Origin: Dysidea avara | Lineage: Eukaryota > Porifera > Demospongiae > Dictyoceratida > Dysideidae | Length of the DNA stretch: 64,000 nt | Assembly (NCBI RefSeq): GCF_963678975.1 | Contig: NC_089275.1 | Coordinates: 15,822,220-15,886,219, forward strand | Reading direction: 5' to 3' | Shown: positions 10,929 to 22,800 of the stretch, piece by piece | How positions within the stretch are numbered: position 1 is the stretch's first letter | Layout: every line of letters begins with the position of its first letter | The notes under the pieces: generated by a model | The model's database searches: none | Told to the model about the DNA's origin: nothing | The model's input: the letters and a program-made list of their open reading frames with translations, nothing else | Made by a program: the position numbers and the translations under genes

Positions 10929-13900
10929 ATGGAGTCGCCCCCACAAAATGCTGGGAGCGATTGTGAAGATGGCGAAGTTGCATCCAGCGAGGACGAAGGA
11001 GTTGGAAAGGATAGCGTAGAAGAGGCGCCTAAGCATTCCCCAAATGGCGCAACAAGACAACGCGAAGAAGATAACGATGAAGATTTGAGCCCGCAAAGAA
11101 AGGTGTTTCCACAGGAATTTCGTATTTCACCTTATTTTTAAATATTTCTACTTCCACCATTTGTATTTAGAAATACCCACACTGCACAATTTTGTCACTA
11201 CACGGCTTCAATGTTATCACACATGTGCATTCGCTTTCAACACCTTTTAGCTTCTGTTTTTCAATAGTAGGCTGTTGTGACACCTGTTAGCTATGGGTTA
11301 GACTGGCTATTTATGTGGCAAAGAACCAAATTTGGCAAATTATTTAGTCATGCTAAGTCCTGTAGCCTTTACATTGTGGTACTGCCCATATACTGGGTTA
11401 CTGTAGTCTGGGAAGTCCGTGTGCCTGCCTATTGTTAGTTGCACAATACAGAGATGACAGTCGGCATAGCTGCCTTTTTAGAAAATCTTTGTTCTATTTT
11501 CAGAAGTTAAAACTTGACAACACAACTGAAGACATTGCTATTGAGAGCATATCCAGCCCATCATCTGCTGGAGAAGAACAGACATTAGAAGGGGAAGAAC
11601 CATTGGAAGAAGGTGAAGAACCTGACAGCCATAAGGAAGAGGATGAAGAAGGAGAAGAGGGAGAAATTCTTAGTGACAGTGATGAAGATGAAGTAGCCAC
11701 TGAAGAAACAAAGACTGCAGAGACTAAATCAGACGATAGCCCAAACAAGCGAAGTTCATCACCTAGATTACGTAGTATGAGAGATGATCGTGATGAGTCC
11801 CCGGTTGGTCACAGTTATCAACGACACAACAAACATCGTTACTCTGGCCATAGCCAATCTATGTCCTCTCGTAGTAGTAACAGTATGAGCCATGTGGCAC
11901 GGAAGAATGCTAGGCGGTCCCCTGGTGACCGTGATCGTCGAATTGGTACAGAAATTAGGAGTAGAAAAGAGGGTAGTCCGTTTACTAAGAAGAAGCCCAA
12001 AATGAAGGCACCGCCTCCACCTAATTCACCATTTTGGGGTGAACGCAAACATCTACTGCCTACACCTGACCTGTCACCACGGACTGGCTACAACTTGGAT
12101 ATAGATTATCCGCAGCTTCCTCGGCGATTTTTAAAAGAGTACTTCCCTGGTCCACCAATGAGATTTGTCAGAGATTCTCACAGCCGAATAGACACCAGGG
12201 GTGAAGCATCTCAGGCAAGACCCAGACCAACTGTTAAGGATGCTCCCGTAACAAATCCCAGCAAGGAAGAAGCAGTAGAACAAGAAGGTGAAGCAAGTAC
12301 AATAGCCAGTTTGCCTTCCATGCAGGAACTTGTAAAAGGTCAAATATTTTCAGACAATGGAAGTGAACTAGAGACTCCATTAATGGAAGAACGGTCACTG
12401 GTGAAATCTGACTCGCTTGCCGATGTTTTCAGTGAAGACTTCCCACTGTTAGATGGAGAAACTACACCCAACCAAACAGAGCCTTCATCACTTAAGAATC
12501 TCATCGCTGGTAGTGGTAGTGGTGGAGTAGATATTACAATAGCAGCTGGAGAACACAAGGTAAATCTGTAGCATTGAGATTTGTGCCTGTATGATGGAGT
12601 AAGTCTTGACTTACCATTGGCATGAAATGTACGTGTGCTATTGCAGTACAGGGATGGGTTCCTATTCATTGCATACACCTTGTGTTAAGAACACAATACA
12701 ATATTTACAATGGTTGGCCTTTCAGTTAGGTTCCCAAGTGATTAAAAAAGAATGTCTTGCCATTTACTTCAAATATGATGTCATAGTGTGTCATAGTGCT
12801 AAAGGGACTAAGAAATGTGCTAACTAGACTAATTTCCTTTCTTATGTAAGGCTGGGTGTGACCCGTTACTATATATATGGTTTTGGTAAAGGTGTTGTCT
12901 CTATACACTGTTACCATAATAGCTGACTTGTCTATTGATGCTAAACTCCCTATCTCCATGTATAGCTGTGTAGAAATGCCGAATGTTACATTTTAGCCAT
13001 GACTTTACTGTATTTCCATGTACTGGACATTGTGTTTTTCTTTTAAGTCGGAGGTATGCCATTGATCGAGCACACAGAGCTATCTTTTTTGTTGTTATGT
13101 AACTTACATGTAATGTAGTTATGGAATATATAATAATTAAATCATTATGGTGACCTCCCATAAACCATTGACATGTGATCAAGGGTCATAGTGGTCTACA
13201 CACATGGTTTAGTCATACATATCATAACTACCACATACACGTTTCCATGGTCACCACATCCTGTGTTTTGACAAGTGCAAATAGTCCAGGTCATTAGTGT
13301 TTACTTGTAGGGCTGATCTATGTGGTCTATTATATAGATGGTGTACTGAGCTTGGTATGTATATTATATGCACATTAGTTCCTTCTGTGTAGTGTATATG
13401 TTCACAACAGATGCCATTTAGAGCTTATCCTGTCTTGAAGAATGCTTTATCTTTGTGTACGGTCTTTATGCTATACATATGGTGGTTGTTAGCTGCAACT
13501 TATTGTGTCTGGAGTGAAAAAATATATTATTCTTTTAGCCCCCACTTTGTAACAGGAATGCCTAAGTGCCACAGGGATGTCATCAACAAATTTGGTCCAC
13601 CTTTGCTGGCCTTCTTTTTTATTGTATGGTACTGGAAGTACCAAATCTTTGTCTTTGTCCAGAGCTTTTCAATAGTTATTTTACTACAAAAGGCAAAAGT
13701 TACCACAATGTACTATTTATAGCTGTGTGATGTAATAGGATTATCTGATCCTTCAAAGTTGCTGACTAAACATGCTGTAATAGCATTCCCCAAAGCTATT
13801 TCATTGTCTATGCTGCTTCTCTACTTTGGGACCACAGGCCAATAATAGTAGGCTTTCCTCTTTCATATGTAAAAGTGTACTGAGCCAGACCTGTTGAGGC

Positions 13901-14783
13901 CAAAATCTCTTTCTGTCTTACAGAAGTTGTTTTGTGTGTCCTTACTTCAGGTATTTTGTAAGAAAGCCGATATGTTATACCTGTTTGGTTGTTGTTTCAT
14001 GTGTGTATACATGTTATTGATCAGCAAACAAGTATTGTTACATTTACATTTACAGATAGTCTTTGTAGCAGCTAGTGTAATGTCTCACACACTTGATGAT
14101 AGCTTTATTGTATGTGTCTATGGATCCTTTTTGTTTTTGTACTGATATCCACTAGCTATTCATATCTACAGTAAACAGTGTTGTACCAATATCAGATTTT
14201 GCTGATATTCCGATAACCAATATTGGATAATATTTTCAAGCCATAAACGTAGCTAATCAGATGTAGCACTACATGTGTATCTTCCTATTTGTTTTACTAT
14301 CTTCTGCTAGTTTTACTAGAAATCAGATTATAAAGATGGTACTATAAATATAGCTGACAGTACGTAGTAACATTGTAATACTGGAGATACAGCTCAATGC
14401 ATCATTTGGTACACATGAGCATGTATTTCTAAATATATCTTTATCTGCTGCTTTTACTGATCTGATACCGATATACAAACTACAGCCAATATATTGTTTT
14501 ACTGATAATCAAACCAATTGTTGGTACAACACTTATAGCAGACTAATTCTATGCATGATGTGTTCAGAATAATCTTTAATTATACATTTATGTTGTACAT
14601 ATGTGTATGTCTATACATGTATCAATGTTTTGTGTTTGTAGGAAAATCTCAACACTAAAGTGGCTAGACAAGGTCAGTGTGTGGATGTGTGTGTGTGTGT
14701 GTGTGTAGTGTGTGTAGTGTGTGTAGTGTGTGTAGTGTGTGTGTGTGTGTGTAGTGTGTGTGTGTATAGTGTGTGTGTGTGTG

Positions 14784-14851
<68 letters not shown>

Positions 14852-17800
14852 TGTGTGTGCTCTATCCACTTGGCAGCACAGCCTAGTGGTTAGAGGACCA
14901 ACGTAGTAATCACAACGTTCCAGAGTTGATGCTTGGTGACGCCTAGTTGCTGTTATTGTTGTTTCCTTGAACAAGAAACTTGAATGGTTTGAACCATCAA
15001 TATCTTCCTTAGCAGTGTAGGAACTTCAGTTCTCCATGAGACATGGCACATTCCTCCCCTGAAGAATTTTGTCTCCACCACCTTTAACACCCAAGTTGTG
15101 TACAAGTAATTCAGTGTTAGCTTACTGGGGAGCAATGGCAGTGTTTTGTACAGCTTTGCTTTGTATGTGCGTATCTCTGTGTGTAAGCACGTATGTATGT
15201 GTACATGCATGTATAGTATAGTTGATATTATGACTACACTATGCATGCATGTGCAGACACAAATATCTCCACATTGATTTTATTTGTGTGTTTATTTTTC
15301 CCTTACAGTACATAAACAGCCATCAGCCAAGAAGCAGGTGAAGGCTACAGCATGGCATAACAAACAGAAGGCCATTGCTAAGCAAAGAGAGATCAAAGAG
15401 AATGAAAAGGCTTCACAACCTTGCAAGTACTTTCTCAATGGCTTCTGCAAATCAGTAAGTATTCTATATTTTTGTATTTCCAATAAGATATGACGTATTT
15501 ATAATTCACATGCTCTATTAGAAAATTTTGTTCTTTTTAAATTTAAGCTGCTAAACATTTGCTGCTATTATCATCTTATAGTACAGTAGTACTTTATAAT
15601 AGGGATCATGGGTTTTCTTGTCCCAAGAATATTTCTCAAAAAACAGCTTTCCTTTTCCTTCAAAACAGTTTGGCAGTAATGGGTAAACATAACCAAGCCC
15701 AAAACTCCTTCCAAGTGGTGCTGAAACGAACAGCAATTTTTACTATTCAGATAGTTATGAAAAAAAAGCAACCTAATATTCGATTATTTGTTAAACATGC
15801 ATTTTTGTTGAATAAGCATTAAAAACCTTGGCTAGGAAGCAAGGTAAGGCCTGAGAGCTATCACTATCCCTTCTAAATAGAACTTTTACTGCATAAATAC
15901 TTTATGCCACTTTGTTCACAATCTTTAAAGTTTTGAGGCTGCAAGTAATCACAGTGTACAAAGTGCTAACAAATATTTGGATGGTGTGTTAGTGAACTAA
16001 ATATTGTCATGCCGACTGAACAGTCAAGTAACCGAATAATCATTTTAGCACTACTTCAGAGCGACCCCAATCCCTTCCAACAAATTTATATTGAATTTTT
16101 AAATTATCTATTTAACTGAACTTTCTACTAACTACTTTGAGCCAAATATAACTCGACTATGGTTAACACTATGGGCTTGATTTCGTAGCGAATGGATTGA
16201 TTGCAGAGGCACTTCTTGTACTGTTCTTCGTTTGTAATGCTGTATGATAGGTGGAACAAAGCTGGAAACGAAACAAAATGGCATCAACACCTGCCAGTAA
16301 TTGATAGTTGGGGCACATGTTGAGTCTGACCAGCACCATTCTTTCCTTTGATACAGTTTCACCAGTGATTGTTACAAAAGTTAACAATCAAGTACAAGGA
16401 AAAATTAGAAGTTTATATTTGAGTAGGGTAATAGAATACAAAGCAAAGAAACAAGGGAGGTCATCTACACCTGCAGGTATACTACAGAATGCCTACTTAG
16501 TGATGTACAGAGTATAGCCATGACTGAAGTAGGGAATAAACGTCAGATGTCCACTAGTATAACTGCATGTGTAGATGACCTCCCTTGTTTCTTTGCTTTT
16601 TATTTCTACGATCCCTACTCATATTTAGAAATTTCCAGTATTTTTTTCTTATATTTGTAGTTTATAGTGCCACTTCTGCATTTGTCACATATATGTCTTT
16701 TTGTAATAGGGAGATTCATGTTCTTATAACCACGTAGCACCACTTAAGCAAAAGAAGAAAGAAGTTTGCAGGTATTATATTGGAGACAATTGTACCAAGG
16801 GTGACGAGTGTCCATATCTACATGGTAAGAATGACCGTGGTGATGTAATACTGTTGTGAAATATTGTGGATTACATACTTAATTATACAGCACTGTTAGT
16901 ATCACAAATGCGACCTGCTGAGCAAGACTTCTGTTACCCAACTAGTTTGCATTTCTTTTAGATTTCTTGTAGAGGGTATAATAATAATAATAATAGAGAG
17001 CAGGAAAAGCAAAACAATGGATTTGTACAGTGAAAATATAGAGTGCAACAGGTGTTTATTTAATCCATCATACTGAAGTCACGAGTGCAACAGGCTATAG
17101 AGTTAGGACTTGTCTAATTGTGTTTACCATGGACTGGTGAATTCATCGAGGTATTCAACCTTAGAAAAAGCAACAATAAAGTTGTGTTTTACTGCAACAT
17201 AAACACATGTATCTCATGTTTGTTTATTGGTGCAGAAATGAAACAAAGGTACTCCCCATGAACAGAGTGAATCTGATAGTATACAATTTGAGCCTTGTTT
17301 CTCTGTTTATTGAATACTATTATTATTAGTATTGTAGTAGCACACGACGTTTACTGCAGTTTGTTCAAAAACGGAAATATGCAAACTGGTCGGGTTTTTG
17401 CTCAGCTGGTCACAGATTACCTTGTACGCTTACGTACTAGTTGTCTCTTTGATTTTGTTTGCAGAAACATTTCCATGTAAATTTTTTCATTCACGTAACT
17501 TCTGTATTCATGGAGACAGCTGTCGCTTCTCACATGTACCACTGACTGATGAAACTCGTGAATTACTTGCTGTTGTACTCCAACAAGATACCAAGTCGTC
17601 TGCATCAACGCCGACTGCAGTGATTAATGCAAACATTGATGCAACAACTCAGCCCCACCCTCCACAGCCCACTCCATTAATGTCTGTTGACACATCTGCA
17701 ATGGCTCCTTTGGTCGGTATGGCTGCTCCACCTCTGATACCACAAGATCATCCTCCCCGGCCTCCTTGGGAGGGAATGCCTCCTCCCCAACTACCGCCAC

Positions 17801-18786
17801 CTCCAATAATGATGCTGCCTCATTTTGCTGACGTGCCGCCACCTCGACTTCCCCCTGACCCCAATATAAGACCTCCTGATCAAAAGCTAGGTATTCTTCC
17901 CACACCACCAGCATATATGAAACTGGTACCCAGTAATCCACCTACACTTTCGCCACCACAACTACCGATAAATGCTAATATCAGTGCTGCTATTCAAGAC
18001 CCCAGAAGCTCTGGTGATCCAAGAATGAGCCAACAGCATGTACCGAAACTACCTCAAGGTATCGGATTTATTGCTCCATTGCATAAAGAAATGCCACCAC
18101 CTCAGGAGCAACAGCAACAACAACAGAAAGAGATCCCTCAGGAAGCTAATGCCATTGTAGAACAAGAGAAGACTGAAGGAGATGAGGCTGGTGACAATCT
18201 ACCTCGCTTTCAACCACTGGAGCCACCTAAAGAAGTGGCAAGGCAAAAACCTCATTTTATACCAGACTTACCAACATCTTCGCTTACTGATATAGCTGGA
18301 GTAGACACCAGTCTCCCATCACATTTGGCACGACCAAGCAACGTGACTCATCATGCTATTGATCAGAGCCCACTGCGTCCACGTGATTCAAAATCAAAGT
18401 ATTCTCATCTGAAGGTGAAATCAAGATCAGCTAAGCCAACAATGCAAGTAGAAGAACAGTCACAACCAATCATCAGAAAGGACAATGTACAGAAAAGTAT
18501 TCTCAAGAGAGCAGCTGATCATGACAAACCTATCGAACCATTCTCCATGTTTTCACAAAGTAACTCACAACGTGATGAAAACCCAAGCTTCGGTGAGATT
18601 CAACCAGTATTCTCTAGGAGAACTAACAATGAAAGTAACAAAGAAGCTGAAGACAAGGCTGAAGATAAGCCAGCCACAGATGACAAAACTACCAAAGATT
18701 CTAGTGTTCCTTATTATGCTATGTTTGATACTGGGTTTGGTAGTGGGCTTCAAATAGAGAGTGCATTTGGTTCTTTAGAAGATTGA
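10929..18786 (+). CDS. Triple CCCH zinc-finger protein, ZC3H4/ZC3H6/ZC3H8 family
   Basis: Six exons: 10929-11102, 11504-12559, 14642-14672, 15309-15454, 16710-16824, 17465-18786. All are GT-AG and in phase, giving 2844 nt and 947 aa. Residues 1-150 are acidic, with [13 protein letters not shown]; residues 150-210 are Arg/Ser-rich. Three CCCH fingers follow at about 459-477 (C-x7-C-x5-C-x3-H), 489-507 (same spacing) and 512-531 (C-x8-C-x5-C-x3-H). Directly after them is [11 protein letters not shown], which matches the conserved tail after the third finger in ZC3H4/6 and fly Suppressor of sable. The rest is proline-rich then low-complexity. By family, a nuclear RNA-binding protein; ZC3H4 acts with WDR82 to stop unproductive transcription. 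Which of ZC3H4, 6 or 8 it represents cannot be decided. Poly(A) signal at 18879-18884. Confidence 0.93.
14177..14533. repeat. MITE-like element with 13-bp terminal inverted repeats
   Basis: Lies in intron 2 of the CCCH gene. AGTGTTGTACCAA at 14177 is the perfect inverse of TTGGTACAACACT ending at 14533. Degenerate CCAATATC/GATATTGG boxes lie inside. No target duplication or coding region is visible. Confidence 0.65.
14683..14861. repeat. (TG)n microsatellite
   Basis: About 180 bp of TG dinucleotides interrupted by TAG units, starting right after the donor of CCCH-gene exon 3 (GT at 14673-14674). It is intronic. Open frames reading through it on either strand are artefacts of the dinucleotide. 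Confidence 0.95.
16130..16619 (-). repeat. Repeat R1, truncated minus-strand copy with its palindrome
   Basis: The palindrome at 16422-16619 (arms around AAGGGAGGTCATCTACAC and its complement) is followed on the minus strand by the R1 body, including the reverse complement of AAGCACCTCTGCAATCAA-like sequence near 16200. The body is shortened internally. It is in CCCH-gene intron 4. Confidence 0.6.
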
Positions 18787-19890
18787 TTTCTTAAAATTTC
18801 CTTGTCAAAAGAATGTATGTCTTTATTTGTAATGCTGCACTATATTTGTAAATGTTGCACCATAGACTTCAATCTCTTAATAAATGTATGTTATACTTCA
18901 TATGTAGTTATAGTAGCTACCATGTTTGAAAGATTAATCACTTTTTAGTTATATAATTTATGTAGCTATACATGCCAGCATAGAAGTACAAGAGATGCAA
19001 GTTGAATACTGTATAAATCTCTGGCTATGTATGTTAATGTATCTACTGACATGTGATCATTGGTCCTAAGAAAGCAATACGGCAGTATATTTGATGAGAA
19101 TCCATGGTGGAAAGTAAGGCTGAAGACCCAAGTGTATTACTGCTATTATGGTAAAGGAGGTTTAAGTGTGTAGTGGAATAAATGCCGGCTGTGTAATTTG
19201 TGAACAAAACTTACCAATAGTATACCTACAAAATCTGTATACAATGTACATTTATTTGTACAATCCACTCATATGTGTGCACAAATACATAAGAAAATTG
19301 ACGACAAAACTGGTTGCACAACTATGCAACCTAATAATAAATGCATGTACAGTGAAAGTATCTCCTGTGTAGAAAGGCCACCTCTCTGAAAATGCCAACT
19401 TTAAAATTCCCCCTGTACACTGAGGTATTATAATTATGCTGTAGCCCAAGTATATACAGTAAGATCAAGAAACGGAGTTGCAAACATAGATCATCAAAAT
19501 AAAAAATATTATACCATGGCATAACAGTATGGTAAAACACACAATGATTAAATATATAATCAATGTTCAGCAATATTGTGTATCACATGCTCAAGTTTCA
19601 CTCTCCTAAAATGACAACAAACAGGTAACAGACGTGTTACAAAATTCACTAGTAGCAGACAATATAAGTATGCAATAATTATCATTAAATCAATACTGTA
19701 TTATGTAATTGCAAAAGTATATAATAGTCTGTGTACAACATTAGTGTATAAAGGTATTTGGACTGTCCATGTAAACAAGTACTGCATGTGGGTTAAGAAA
19801 CATACTGGAAAAGATCACTAATTGATTGTAGTCATTTTTCAGGGGGAAAGCACACCATCATGGCAATTTTTTTACACTTTCAATCAATAT
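18787..19890. other. Tail-to-tail intergenic region
   Basis: The gap of 1.1 kb between the stops of the CCCH gene (plus) and the mucolipin gene (minus) holds the 3' UTRs. A poly(A) signal for the CCCH gene is at 18879-18884. No other feature is recognised. Confidence 0.5.
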
Positions 19891-22800
19891 TCAACTTACG
19901 TTTCTAGTCCTTTGCAGTCTATGGGCAGTTGAAGTCAGTCTCTGCCTGGCATTTTTGACTTCTTCCTTACTGGCACTTGGAGGTTCAGCTATTTGAAGTT
20001 TCACTGCTGTAAATCGTGTCCTTGAGCTGTGGCTAACGCTGGTTGACCTGATGTGAGGTTGATCATCTCCCGGCTCTGTTATTTCTATTGCAGGAATAAC
20101 AAGAGAATTGTTATCTTGAGTGACTGAATTGTCTACTGTGGTACAGTTCTCAACTCCTATTATACTCTCTGTATCATCAACTGGTTTACGAACAGCTGGA
20201 GCAGGAAAAGGATAGTTCTTAGTTAGATCATCATCTGGTTCTCCTTCTGCCCAGTCACGAAGAAATCCATGTGACCTTTTTCTCCAGTCATTCTGAAAAA
20301 TGCACCAAACACTACATGCAACTGTTGCTATTATACACATCATTAAATTTTAATGATTTAAATAAAAGTGGATGTTTTATTTGGGTGATTTGTTTTCAAC
20401 TACATATATACGTACCATCCATACACATGAATTTGATTTTCTGCCTATTTGTATGATCATGCTTCTCGGGCCCGACCGACCCATTTAATTTCTTGGAACA
20501 ATGTTGATGTTAGCTTTTAAAATCACGTGTTTGGTCACGTGAGTGGAAGGAAATAGCGTCGATGTATTGCTGGCCTTCCGTGTCAGTAAAGCGCGGAGTG
20601 AATTTGGTTATTGCAAGAAAAGACTAACTTTTTGTTCTTCGCACATGAAGCTATTTACTTTTTGGGTGTTTATATAATACTGCAATAAAGTATGTATTAT
20701 TGTTTTGCATGGTCATATATACTGTGAGTTGGGCTGTGAGTGGCATGTTTAGCTTCAGTCTAAGTTTAGAAAAAAATTATTTTTATTTTGCCTACTTACC
20801 GACCCTATGTTTGTCTATCTTTCGCCTGAGAAACATTAATTCAAGTTGATGTGGCCTTAATCAGGTTGCAATTAATCATGTAACTAGTGGTATGAACAGC
20901 ATTCCTATCCCATAGCTACTGTATTTATAGGAAAATGTTACATATACCACTACCATTTGTAATGGTCCAATGAAGGCACACATTGAAAATGAAAGACAAA
21001 TGAACTGAGATATGCATAGTTTTTGTTTATATCGATTAATAATTCCGTATTGGTAAAAGATACGGTACACTAAAGCCTCTTTCCACATCACAGCAATTAC
21101 AAGTGAATAATGCAATTACTTGCAATTAGGTTAGGTAATACGTAATCCTAAGGCTGCAGCACATGTTGCTGTCAGACCTTCAGTGCTGGTCACTGTAAAG
21201 CGCTAATAACAATAACAATGTTCTACTATAATACTTCCTCTTCAAGCAAAGTTCAATATACGTATCTTTGCTTGTTTTCTTTGTTGTTTTAATTATAAAC
21301 ATCAATGTTGACAATCTGTGAGTTTCTCACCAGAGATCTCTACACTAGTTGAATTTTTTGTGTACTTGTTTGTTAACCTTTTTTGTAAAATAAATTATTA
21401 TGACTGATGAACCCACACATACTGCATCAAAAGAAAGAAATGGTGCTGCATGCCCCCAACTGTCAAATATTGTTTGAAAAGTGAGGTATCCATTACACTT
21501 TGTTGTCAGCTATGTTCAACCCATTACATAGCATTACAAATCAAGAACTGTTCAAGAAGCACCTCTGCAATCAAACTATGATGATTTCTAGGGAAGCCAT
21601 CACATGCTACTACCAAATCAACACCTTTCGCTGTCAGTAAAGATGAAATGGGATACAAAGGAGGACGCTGGTAAGGCCATGTCTCCATGAAGAATGCATT
21701 GTACATACTGCAGTATGCCAAAAAGCACATGTCTGCTGGCTGGAGCGATGATGAACAGTGAAAAAAATCAAGCTCGTAGCCTTATCCGTTATCGAGTTAC
21801 ACTTGTCATCAGTTACTCGGTCAGTCAGTCAGTCAGTTGTCAGTAGAAAATTCTGTTTAATAATTTAAAAAAAAATTGTATAGCAACTTGTTGAAAACAT
21901 TTTGGGTCGATCCGAAGGCTTGTTTGGGCTTAGTTGTACCTAACCGATACTGCCTCATCATCGGCAGGGAAAAGTAAGGCTGGTTTTTGGGTGATGTTTT
22001 TACATGTACTATTCCCAAACCTCCTACTATACAGTACTATAGTACTGTATGATACTCAAACTTCTTCCACAAGCTACGTAGAGTGGAGATGTATCGATCA
22101 CAAATCACATCCATCTTGATACAAACCTGAGTGTGATCCATGATAACAAAAATGAGATTATGTACAGCAACAGTTGCATTGGAAATGCTAGGATGGTAGC
22201 TTCATGGTTGCTCTATGAATTAAGTGAGGCTTATAAAGTGAGCTACATCACTTAGCAATCATTGATTACCTGTGTTTATAGTTGTTTGGTAGCTACTTGT
22301 TTATTATTTCATCTTGCATACAATTCTTGTATGTATAAAGTATATAGTAAACTCTATGTTCTGTACAAGTGCAGGGCTAACTGTTGTATTATTTGCTATC
22401 ACTAGCACAGCTTGCTTGCATGCCCAAAATCTTGATGCACGTTTCTGTTGTAATTTATAATCATTTAACTATATAACATTATTTGAATCAGTAGGTCAGC
22501 CAGGTCAGCAGAACTGTGCTATGCCTCCACATATTATAGGTATTTAGCCATCAGAATGTAAACTATACTTTTTTGTGGAAAAGGCTTTGGAGAATTTAAA
22601 ACATTTGCTGAGCTGATAGAACATAAAATCTCCGATGGTGATGTTCAAAACATTCCAGTATTTCAGAAATGTATTACACAAGTCAGATAACAGCAAATTA
22701 CACTTCACATGGAAGATTTCAAAGTGTTCACTACATATATAACACAACTGTATGGGATTTAACATGTAAGTATTTACTACCACTGTTCACCGTTCATCGA

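Noticed and set aside
13411..14145. Two plus-strand open frames of 83-103 codons
   Set aside because: Within an AT-rich CCCH-gene intron, hydrophobic by composition (T-rich), with no splice signals fitting the gene's phases.
14588..14974. 128-codon His/Thr-rich frame and its mirror
   Set aside because: Produced by the TG/CA microsatellite in a CCCH-gene intron.
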